From UBA6059 sp040219045 (GTDB lineage: Bacteria; Bacteroidota; Bacteroidia; Cytophagales; Cyclobacteriaceae): a stretch of 64,000 bases of DNA. Below, one piece after another: positions 47,212 through 53,798 of this stretch. Within the stretch, counting starts at the first letter, position 1. Each line of letters opens with the position of its first letter. Below the pieces are notes generated by a model. That model saw only the letters and a program-made list of their open reading frames with translations. It had not been told where the DNA came from and ran no database searches. Made by a program: the position numbers and the translations under genes. The stretch is from the NCBI GenBank assembly GCA_965229505.1, contig OZ245881.1:868001-932000 (forward strand), in the 5' to 3' direction.

Positions 47212-48225
47212 ATGCTACGACTTCTTTTTCTTATCATCGCTTCGGCCTTATCAGGAATCACCATTCAACTCCAGGCACAGTCTACTTTTTCTTCTGAACA
47301 GGTAGAGCTGATCATGTCGGGTGAGTCTCGGCAACCTATGAGGGTATACAAGATCAACAGTCCTGAGGATTCTATTCTGCTAAGAACCAAGAGTCTGGAC
47401 ATCATAGCTGACCCTGACGATGAAGTCTTGCGTCGACTGATCGACCGAATGTACGCCACGGTGCGCGACAGCATGTCAATGGGTGCAGGTATAGCCGCAC
47501 CTCAGGTGGGTATTCTCAAGAATGTGATTTGGGTACAGCGTTTTGACAAGGAGGACTTCCCTTTTGAGGCATATATCAACCCCAGGATCGTGCAATACTC
47601 TGAGATGAAATGGCCATGTCGGGAGGGTTGCCTTTCTATTCCCGATAGGCGAGATACGACGAAGACCAGAGCCTATGCTATACTCGTCGAGTATGATCGG
47701 CCTGATGGATCTCACCATATGGAAATGGTCGAGGAGTTTACAGCGGTCATATTCCAACATGAGGTTGACCATCTCAACGGCATCCTTTACCTCGACCACT
47801 TGCAGCAGGAGTCGGCAGAAGCGGAGGCGGTGATTAGCTCGGCTCCATCACATGATGCGCCTTCCGATCGGGAATCGATCATGGAAGTACGTGCACAATC
47901 GAATGCCGCGTACCGTGCGCAGGATGTCGACGCTATCGCAATGACCTACAGTAAGAACATCGTCATTACCGGTGGGGATGGCAGTCAGCTTATGGGGGCT
48001 AAGAATATCACGAAACTCCTTTCAGGCCTCTTTGAGGAAAACCCGGGGCTGCACTATGTGCGTACTACCACCTTACTCAAAATAAGTGAGGTAGCCGACC
48101 GGGCATGGGAGCAGGGTAGCTGGCAGGAAGTCCCCGGCACCCGAGGTGGTGACTACTCCGCTCACTGGATCAAAGAAGGCGGGCAGTGGAAACTGCTAAG
48201 CCAAATCTTTGTCACACTACATTGA
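47212..48225 (+). CDS. Exported peptide deformylase fused to a SnoaL/DUF4440-like domain
   Basis: A 337-residue protein with a signal peptide ending QLQAQ. Residues about 45-205 form a complete peptide deformylase. Motif 1 is GAGIAAPQVG at 91-100. Motif 2 is EGCLS at 138-142 with metal ligand Cys140. Motif 3 is QHEVDHLNG at 182-190 with His183, Glu184 and His187. After a Ser/Ala-rich linker, residues about 220-337 form a SnoaL-like/DUF4440 NTF2-fold domain (EVRAQSNAAYRAQDVDAIAM ... SAHWIKEGGQWKLLSQ). Housekeeping deformylases are cytosolic, about 170-190 residues long and act on nascent chains. Export and fusion make this a non-canonical hydrolase of formyl groups or other amides. A palindrome follows 5 bp after the stop. 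Confidence 0.9.
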   Translation: MLRLLFLIIASALSGITIQLQAQSTFSSEQVELIMSGESRQPMRVYKINSPEDSILLRTKSLDIIADPDDEVLRRLIDRMYATVRDSMSMGAGIAAPQVGILKNVIWVQRFDKEDFPFEAYINPRIVQYSEMKWPCREGCLSIPDRRDTTKTRAYAILVEYDRPDGSHHMEMVEEFTAVIFQHEVDHLNGILYLDHLQQESAEAEAVISSAPSHDAPSDRESIMEVRAQSNAAYRAQDVDAIAMTYSKNIVITGGDGSQLMGAKNITKLLSGLFEENPGLHYVRTTTLLKISEVADRAWEQGSWQEVPGTRGGDYSAHWIKEGGQWKLLSQIFVTLH

Positions 48226-48230
48226 GCCTT

Positions 48231-48274
48231 ATCCATCCATTGCGTCGGGTTTAAACCCGACGCAATGGATGGAT
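48231..48274. repeat. Perfect 44-bp palindrome downstream of the deformylase fusion
   Basis: Bases 48231-48252 are the exact reverse complement of 48253-48274, centred on GTTTAAAC, with no unpaired base. It begins 6 bp after the TGA at 48223-48225. As RNA it would form a 20-bp or longer hairpin without a T tract. Similar GTCGGGTTTAAACCCGAC hairpins are common between Bacteroidota genes. Confidence 0.9.
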
Positions 48275-48282
48275 GTTGCCAC

Positions 48283-48359
48283 TTGTCGGACGAGTATTGC
48301 AAGAAGGTCACTGTCACTCAAAGACATTTCTACTATTGGCCATAACACTCGTCCGACAA
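48283..48359. repeat. Inverted-repeat element, copy 1 (13-bp arms, 51-nt loop)
   Basis: TTGTCGGACGAGT at 48283-48295 pairs with ACTCGTCCGACAA at 48347-48359. It matches the architecture of the element at 48783-48865, which has the same GTCGGACGA core and the same loop length. The two copies flank the small gene at 48436. Confidence 0.8.
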
Positions 48360-48435
48360 TAATTAGAAAAGATTTAGCCCTTCATTAAACCTTTGCTAAG
48401 CTCATGCCTCTAAGAGCCGAACAAAACGAAAAATC

Positions 48436-48762
48436 ATGAAAAAGTTAATCGTAACCGCGGGCATCATCACCGCCATCATCATCTCTATCGATGTACAAGC
48501 CCAGGACAACATCATCAACCATACCGACAAGCGACAGACCGTGCAAAGGGCGCGTATCGCCGATGGTGTTGCCTCCGGAGAAGTCACCCGAGTGGAAGCA
48601 AGGCAACTGAGAGCAGAGCAGCGCGTAATTCGCAGAACAGAAAACAGGGTGGAAGCTGATGGCATTGTCACGAGAAGGGAGCAACGCAAGTTGACGAAGC
48701 TGCAAAATCAGGCTAGTCGAGCTATAACACGACAAAAGAATGATGCACAAACAAGGGGGTAA
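48436..48762 (+). CDS. Small exported helical protein with two DGxVTxxE repeats
   Basis: A 108-residue protein with a signal peptide ending SIDVQAQ. The mature part is strongly charged, Arg- and Gln-rich, and predicted helical. It contains two copies of a motif of about 30 residues: DGVASGEVTRVEARQL and DGIVTRREQRKLTKLQ. Each loop looks like a minimal EF-hand-type or helix-cap turn before an amphipathic helix. Proteins of this kind occur as single small exported products in Bacteroidota and Proteobacteria, with no known function. The gene is bracketed by two inverted-repeat elements (48283-48359 and 48783-48865). Confidence 0.82.
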   Translation: MKKLIVTAGIITAIIISIDVQAQDNIINHTDKRQTVQRARIADGVASGEVTRVEARQLRAEQRVIRRTENRVEADGIVTRREQRKLTKLQNQASRAITRQKNDAQTRG

Positions 48763-48782
48763 TCCCACAGAGACGTCACAAC

Positions 48783-48865
48783 TATTCGTCGGACGACTAT
48801 TCAATGAAATAGCACAAATGCACTAGGGCCTACATTCCTTGGCAACAAGAGTCGTCCGACGAATA
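48783..48865. repeat. Inverted-repeat element, copy 2 (16-bp arms, 51-nt loop)
   Basis: TATTCGTCGGACGACT at 48783-48798 pairs exactly with AGTCGTCCGACGAATA at 48850-48865, leaving a 51-nt loop. It ends 5 bp before the stop of the convergent LytTR gene. The loop shows partial similarity to copy 1 (shared ATT.CAA..GAA start and a TTGGC..AAC-like end). Confidence 0.82.
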
Positions 48866-48870
48866 CCGAT

Positions 48871-49707
48871 CTAAGCCTTCTGCATCTTGGCAAACTGCTT
48901 CTTAAGCAACCCAATGAAAGTACGTCCTACCGGAAGGTGTTTGTTGACGGGCTGAACCTGGACTGTGAAGGTCTCCACGGGATGGGTCTGCAGGGCTTTG
49001 ATACTTAGCAGGTTCACCAGGTAATCCTTGTGCACACGGACTATAGGTAGTCGGAAGAACTCATTTTCCAGTCGGTAAAGATTATTCTGAAGCTGGTACT
49101 TCTTGTAAGCATTGCGATGGTAACAGTGGATAAGAATGCTCTTGCTCTGGGCCTCCAGATACAGGATGTCCTTGAGGAAAAAAGTGAGGGTATCCTCTCC
49201 GTCTTCAGAAGTGATTTTGACTTCTTCATTGACGTTGATGCGGCTGATGTAGAAAAGCTTGCGTCGGCGTAGATGATAATTCCTATAGAGGACAATGAAG
49301 GGTAGCACGCCCAAACTCAACACAAAATGCAGTATCCCAAAGGCAAATGGATCCACATTCATTCCTTCCTCAAAAATGCTGTAAATGCGAAACAGCGTGG
49401 CTGACATGATCGCCGCACCTCCCATCTCGATCAACACCCAGGTAAAGCTCGACCGCACTGTCCAGAGATAGCGCGGCTGGTAAAACTGCGACTTGAGCTG
49501 CTCAAGGCCAGCATAGATGCCAAGATTGACGAAGGAGATGAAAAACGTGACGGCAACAAAACCCCATCCATACCGGACTGGTAGCTCAAGTATCGCCGGA
49601 ATCAACTCATATATGGCTATCAGGCTGGCTATCGTCAGGCCGGCCTTATAGACATTAGTAACTACAGGGTGCGCCTTGGGCACCAGATCATACGGTCGAT
49701 CAAGCAT
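48871..49707 (-). CDS. Membrane-anchored LytTR-family transcription regulator
   Basis: A 278-residue protein. Residues about 20-155 contain four hydrophobic helices (ASLIAIYELIPAIL, VAVTFFISFVNLGIYA, GGAAIMSATLFRIY, FVLSLGVLPFIVLY). Residues about 175-275 form a LytTR DNA-binding domain, with the conserved ILYLEAQSKSILIHC strand, a YRLENEFFRLPIVRVHKDYL segment and a NKHLPVGRTF end. There is no receiver domain, so signalling would come directly from the membrane part. Such membrane LytTR proteins are typical of Bacteroidota. The target genes are unknown. Candidates are its neighbours, the exported small protein (convergent) and the CarboxypepD-like protein (divergent). Confidence 0.92.
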   Translation of the reverse strand: MLDRPYDLVPKAHPVVTNVYKAGLTIASLIAIYELIPAILELPVRYGWGFVAVTFFISFVNLGIYAGLEQLKSQFYQPRYLWTVRSSFTWVLIEMGGAAIMSATLFRIYSIFEEGMNVDPFAFGILHFVLSLGVLPFIVLYRNYHLRRRKLFYISRINVNEEVKITSEDGEDTLTFFLKDILYLEAQSKSILIHCYHRNAYKKYQLQNNLYRLENEFFRLPIVRVHKDYLVNLLSIKALQTHPVETFTVQVQPVNKHLPVGRTFIGLLKKQFAKMQKA

Positions 49708-49882
49708 GGGTAGGCTTGCTGTTCATTGGCGATGAAAATAATAGGAATGGGGATAGGTTCCTAATGCATGAATGGTTTTGTAGTAGCCAGTCTATTTACC
49801 TTGTATCAAAATGCTTCTGGTTTGGAAGTGAGTAAGTAAATACCAATGTTTGTTATTCATTGGCTAACATTGATTCAGCAAT

Positions 49883-50380
49883 ATGGATAAAGTCATCGGA
49901 ACCATATTAGTTTTTGCCTCTCTAACCTCCTTTGCTCAATATGGAACAATTGACGGAACGGTAATTTACAAACCTAACTCATCTGCATTACCTGGCGTGA
50001 GAGTCGTTGTGTTTGGAACTCGTACTGGCACCATTTCTGATGTTAACGGATATTTTAGCATTGACAGCCTTGAGGCTGGGTCGTATGATCTTGTGATTCA
50101 ACATATCGGTTTAGGTCAGGATATGATCAGATCTATTGCAGTGTCAGATAACTCGAAAACAACTGTAACCCTTAGACTGCCACCTGGAGATTGTAGTGAA
50201 AGTAAGTCAAAGAACTGTCCAATAGACGGAAGTGCCGTCGAAGTAATTCCGATAGTGTACGGACTACCAAGTGCCAAGACTATGAGAAAGGCTGAAAAAG
50301 GTAAAGTTTGGCTTGGTGGCTGTATAGTAACTGATTGTGATCCACATTGGTATTGCCAGCGGCATAAACATGAATACTAA
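49883..50380 (+). CDS. Exported carboxypeptidase-regulatory-like domain protein with Cys/His-rich tail
   Basis: A 165-residue protein with a signal peptide ending LTSFAQ. Residues about 20-100 form one CarboxypepD_reg-like beta-sandwich (GTIDGTVIYK...GVRVVVFGTRTGTISDVNGYFSIDSLEAGSYDLVI), as found at the N-terminus of TonB-dependent receptors, but no receptor follows. The tail (about 105-165) contains six Cys/His-type residues in a compact CIVTDCDPHWYCQRHKHE block. This could bind a metal ion or form disulphides. The domain usually mediates protein contacts at the outer membrane. The gene is a stand-alone unit, divergent from the LytTR gene, and is followed by a repeat-rich, gene-free kilobase. 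Confidence 0.82.
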   Translation: MDKVIGTILVFASLTSFAQYGTIDGTVIYKPNSSALPGVRVVVFGTRTGTISDVNGYFSIDSLEAGSYDLVIQHIGLGQDMIRSIAVSDNSKTTVTLRLPPGDCSESKSKNCPIDGSAVEVIPIVYGLPSAKTMRKAEKGKVWLGGCIVTDCDPHWYCQRHKHEY

Positions 50381-50476
50381 AAATACACTATCTTGCCTTC
50401 TGCAAGTAACATTGATAGGGAGTCCACCCATCGACATAGACAGACATCTCGGAAAGTCATTTCGTAGCGCAGCGAC

Positions 50477-50687
50477 GAAATCTTATCCGATTTTTCAACC
50501 CTGATCTTCAACAGGCATAAGATTCCTTCGGAATGACTGAGCGGGACACTTAGTAGGTCTTATAAGCCATTAGTTGCCCAACTTAGTTTCGTGACCTTTT
50601 GGACCCCCTCAGCGTCACCCTTTAGGGACACTGAGTTAATCCCCTAGTCACTCAGAGTTCTCTGCGAGTAACGCTGAGCGGAGTGAG
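50477..50687 (+). repeat. Long intergenic direct repeat, copy A
   Basis: Shares GAAATCTTATCCGATTTTTC, the ATTCCTTCGGAAT hairpin (50522-50534), GACTGAGCGGGACACTTAGT and GCGAGTAACGCTGAGCGGAG, in the same order, with copy B. It differs by small insertions and a stretch of about 30 bp in the middle. Confidence 0.85.
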
Positions 50688-50713
50688 CACCCATATAGAA
50701 GTCGCAAATCCCT

Positions 50714-50895
50714 GGGAGCTGTGATCCATACCCTGGGAGCTGTCGTTCACATAGCGGGATTTGTGATTTCTGGACGGGAGATATGATTTCCAAGTGGGAG
50801 ATATTATCAAGTAGACGGGAGCTGCAACTCCTGAAACGGGAGATGTGACTGATCAGCCGGAGTTATGGTTTTTTGTAGGGAGGTGTCGTTTTCAG
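50714..50895 (+). repeat. Nine-unit array with 20-21-bp period (GGGAGNTRTGATT-like)
   Basis: The GGGAG (or GGGAT, CGGAG) core begins at 50714, 50735, 50756, 50776, 50796, 50817, 50838, 50858 and 50878, with spacings 21, 21, 20, 20, 21, 21, 20, 20. Each core continues as about 13 bp related to GGGAGNTRTGATT, then 7-8 variable bases. The period equals two turns of B-DNA, so every core faces the same side of the helix. Confidence 0.85.
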
Positions 50896-51070
50896 CTTGT
50901 TCTCCGTTCAAACGCAACTTCAAGGGACTCTGAGCGGAGCGAATTAGGCCAGTACAAAGGCAAGCTGGATTGTGATCAGCCAACATACCATAAAAATATC
51001 CGGTCATTCGCGTTACAAATGCTCCCGTCCTAAGGCATCCTCGTTACATACGAGGACGAGGGTGTAGGAA

Positions 51071-51267
51071 GAAATCTTATCCGATTTTTCAACTCTGATC
51101 TTCAATGCCTGCTAATCTTCAACAGGCATAAGATTCCTTCGGAATGACTGAGCGGGACACTTAGTAGGCATTATAAGCCATTAGTTGCCGAACTAAGTTA
51201 GGATCCCCTCAGAGTCACCGTTTAGGGACTCAGAGTTCTGTGCGAGTAACGCTGAGCGGAGCGAGTA
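51071..51267 (+). repeat. Long intergenic direct repeat, copy B
   Basis: Same block order as copy A, in the same orientation, with the hairpin at 51133-51145. It carries an extra insertion (TGCCTGCTAATCTTCAA) before the hairpin and a shorter middle section. Confidence 0.85.
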
Positions 51268-51354
51268 AGATGCTTGCCAAATTGCATCCAAATAATCCGG
51301 TAGGAAGTGATTAGTATTATTTTTGTTTGCAGTTCGTTCTAAAAGGCATTCCGA

Positions 51355-51963
51355 ATGAAACGAGAACTCATTACAACCATTTTCTTATTTGTCCAGCTAT
51401 TAGCTTTCGCTCAAATAGACTCCATGCTCGTTGACAATCTGGATTCATTGGTAAAAGAAGATCAGAGATGGCGCGGGCTTATGAGAGAGGCTATCAATTC
51501 AGATATGGATTCTTCATCCTATGAATCTTTATCTGAAAAAATCAGCTATTTAGACAGCTTAAATTATGAATTTCTTTCAGAGGTATTCAAAACCAACGGG
51601 TATTTAGGCTATGACAAGGTAGGCAAGGAAGGATCACACAATTTTTGGCTTCTTGTTCAACATCAGGATAGATATCCGGATTTTCAAAATAGAGTCCTCG
51701 CTGAGATGAAAAAACAAGCTAAACTTGACAATGCTTCTTTTACTGAATATGCCTATCTAATAGACAGAGTAAGAGTGAATATGGGACAGTTGCAGATTTA
51801 CGGAACACAGATGATCCTAAATGACGAAAAAGGGTCATATGAACCAAAGCCTTTAATTGACCCGGAGAAGCTCAATGAAAGAAGAAAGAAAGCAGGGCTA
51901 CCGCCAATCGACTTCTATATCAAAGCAATGAACGAAAGGTACTTCGGAACCTTGAAGAATTAA
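51355..51963 (+). CDS. DUF6624 family exported protein
   Basis: A 202-residue protein with a signal peptide ending LLAFAQ. The mature sequence has the family blocks GYDKVGKEGSHNFWLLVQHQ, AYLIDRVRVNMGQLQIYGTQ and NERRKKAGLPP in order, in a mostly helical fold. I identify these with DUF6624. No catalytic role is established. The conserved His and Arg residues (SHNFW, DRVRVN) are the most likely functional sites. It follows the repeat island and stands alone, with a possible TANNTTTG-type box at 51318-51325. Its codon usage is more AT-rich than that of its neighbours, which may reflect separate ancestry. Confidence 0.8.
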   Translation: MKRELITTIFLFVQLLAFAQIDSMLVDNLDSLVKEDQRWRGLMREAINSDMDSSSYESLSEKISYLDSLNYEFLSEVFKTNGYLGYDKVGKEGSHNFWLLVQHQDRYPDFQNRVLAEMKKQAKLDNASFTEYAYLIDRVRVNMGQLQIYGTQMILNDEKGSYEPKPLIDPEKLNERRKKAGLPPIDFYIKAMNERYFGTLKN

Positions 51964-52095
51964 ATTTCCTATCCAAACCAACCCCCAACTAGCGCGGACC
52001 TTAGTTCCGTGATCCCCAATCCTCAGAGTCAAGAACTAGCGCAGTACAAAGCTCAACCTACCCACCCTTTCCCTCCCAGCTCCCGTATAAACAGC

Positions 52096-53190
52096 ATGCA
52101 GTTTGACCTCAGTCCTATCCAGCTTGTCACCATCTGTGCGGTGGCCAATGGGCTGGTCTTTGCCGGACTGCTGCTCGCCAAGGATGAAAACCGAGTCGCC
52201 AATCGCTTCCTGGCGCTGATGATCATCAGCATGTGCCTGACTTTCACCCCCTACATGCTGGACAACTCTGTTTGGAATAACTATCGCTGGTTGGCGTGGC
52301 TGCCGTTTTCGCTTTCGTATTGGATAGGCCCGGCTTTCTACTTCTACGTCAAGGCGTTGACCCGGCCACAGGCCCCCTTTCGCACGAAGGACCTCTGGCA
52401 TTTTAGCCCTATCATCCTCAACTATCTGCACAGCATCTACCACCTCGTCTTTGGTGAAGTCCACCCCTACTACTGGTTTCATGCGACTGCCGAGCTGCTG
52501 GAGTCAGGCGCCATCATCTCCATCCTGATCTACCTGCATCTCGGCCACAAGATGATCACACAGTACCAGCGGCTATTGAGCGATCGCGTTTCCAATATGG
52601 AGACCATCGACCTCCGCTGGATCAAACAAGTCATCGTCATCACTGTGGTGAGTTTCGCCATCATTCTGGTATTCATGGTGATCAGCAGCGCCATCCTCGG
52701 GGAGCATCGACTCGACGACTGGCTCACGTTCAAGTCCACCGTCCTGCTCCTCTACGCCGTACTGCTCTACTGGCTGAGCATCAGCGGCTATCGACAGGCC
52801 GAGACTTTGACCATTCCTCCCCTACCGGAATCTGATGATGTGGTCAAAGAAGTATCCCTTGTCATCAGTACCCTGAATGACCAAATGAGCGCAGAGCGGC
52901 TCTACCGAAATGCAGAGCTGAGTCTGGCCGACCTGAGCCGTGCTGTCGACATTTCCGATAGGGTCATCTCCGACACGATCAACCAGGAGCTGGGCAAAAA
53001 CTTCTACCAATATGTCAACGAATACCGGGTGGAAGAAGTCAAGCAAAAACTGGTCAGCTCAGATTGCAATCACCTAAAGATCATCAGCCTGGCGCAAGAT
53101 GCCGGATTCAACTCCAAGGCCAGTTTTAACCGGGTATTCAAGCAATATACCGGCCTCACTCCACAGCAGTACCGATCACAAAATACCTAG
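52096..53190 (+). CDS. AraC-family regulator with N-terminal membrane domain
   Basis: A 364-residue protein. The ATG at 52096 is preferred to an in-frame GTG at 52009, because the extra 29 residues are polar and unlike the family. Six to seven hydrophobic segments occupy about 5-230 (for example LVTICAVANGLVFAGLLL, AIILVFMVISSAIL and STVLLLYAVLLYWL). The C-terminal region of about 100 residues is an AraC/XylS double helix-turn-helix. The first HTH includes LSLADLSRAVDISDRVISDTIN, split around DIS. The second has GFNSKASFNRVFKQYTGLTP. This membrane-AraC layout is common in Bacteroidota, and sensing is presumably direct. It probably regulates the downstream genes from 53283. Confidence 0.92.
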   Translation: MQFDLSPIQLVTICAVANGLVFAGLLLAKDENRVANRFLALMIISMCLTFTPYMLDNSVWNNYRWLAWLPFSLSYWIGPAFYFYVKALTRPQAPFRTKDLWHFSPIILNYLHSIYHLVFGEVHPYYWFHATAELLESGAIISILIYLHLGHKMITQYQRLLSDRVSNMETIDLRWIKQVIVITVVSFAIILVFMVISSAILGEHRLDDWLTFKSTVLLLYAVLLYWLSISGYRQAETLTIPPLPESDDVVKEVSLVISTLNDQMSAERLYRNAELSLADLSRAVDISDRVISDTINQELGKNFYQYVNEYRVEEVKQKLVSSDCNHLKIISLAQDAGFNSKASFNRVFKQYTGLTPQQYRSQNT

Positions 53191-53282
53191 GAAATTCGGA
53201 TACTGAGACCTGTTTGCGGGTATTGAGACCCGTGTCATTGCCGTCGTGATTAGTTTGGGTGCAAACTCAAAAAAACAGAATT

Positions 53283-53798
53283 ATGAAAAACATCATGACA
53301 ATGACATTGGCCCTCGTGGCAAGTTTCACATTGAATGCGCAAAACATCAAAGATCTTGATTTCCTGATAGGGAGTTGGGAGATCACCGAGACGCTCTATC
53401 CCGGGACGGATCGGGCATGGCAGGAAAATGGTACGCGTACGTGTGAGTACTGGCTCGATGGTCAGTTTATTAAGTGTGAATCTGTTACCGTGGATAGCCG
53501 CAATGGTAATCAACGCACCTATGCCTACTTCTTCAACTATCATGAAAAGGAAGACTGTTTTTTGGTGACATCTTTTGCCCATGACTTTCCACTGCACGGC
53601 CAGCACAAGTGGTTTCTCAACAAGGAAGAGAAGGTCATTCAGGCAATCAGTCCCAAAAATGTGATCGGAGATCAGTTCTTTAGAGCTACCATCTCCTACG
53701 CCGACCCAAATCGTATTATTTGGAATGGTTGGCGCAGTAAGTTTACAGAGGATAAAGCATGGTCCCAGGTATTTAATGATGTGACCGTCAGAAAATGA
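53283..53798 (+). CDS. Exported lipocalin-like protein (DUF1579-type)
   Basis: A 171-residue protein with a signal peptide ending TLNAQ. The start is ATG 53283; an in-frame GTG at 53259 would add eight polar residues. The mature N-terminus LDFLIGSWEITETL is the typical opening of DUF1579-like beta-barrel proteins (FL.G.WE), followed by alternating strands with Trp and Tyr. Such proteins resemble calycins and may bind small hydrophobic ligands; no enzymatic motif is visible. Its stop overlaps the start of the following hydrolase gene by 4 bp (ATGA at 53795-53798), so the two are translationally coupled. Confidence 0.82.
   Translation: MKNIMTMTLALVASFTLNAQNIKDLDFLIGSWEITETLYPGTDRAWQENGTRTCEYWLDGQFIKCESVTVDSRNGNQRTYAYFFNYHEKEDCFLVTSFAHDFPLHGQHKWFLNKEEKVIQAISPKNVIGDQFFRATISYADPNRIIWNGWRSKFTEDKAWSQVFNDVTVRK

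Larger units (their letters stand above)
50381..51354. other. Gene-free repeat island
   Basis: No coding frame in this 974-bp stretch has a plausible protein. It holds a small hairpin (ATTTCGT / ACGAAAT, 50459-50481), two direct repeats of about 200 bp (50477-50687 and 51071-51267), and between them a 20-21-bp periodic array (50714-50895). A CCTCGT..ACGAGG hairpin lies near 51048-51064. A TTCCGGTAGG variant (ATCCGGTAGG) lies at 51295-51304. A TATTTTTG box at 51318-51325 may serve the 51355 gene. Confidence 0.75.

Noticed and set aside
50714..50895. CRISPR array
   Set aside because: The conserved part is only about 13 bp and degenerate, the intervals are 7-8 bp, and there are no cas genes.
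50807..51033. Small open frames within the repeat island
   Set aside because: They read through degenerate repeats on both strands, and the sequences have no start signal or domain.
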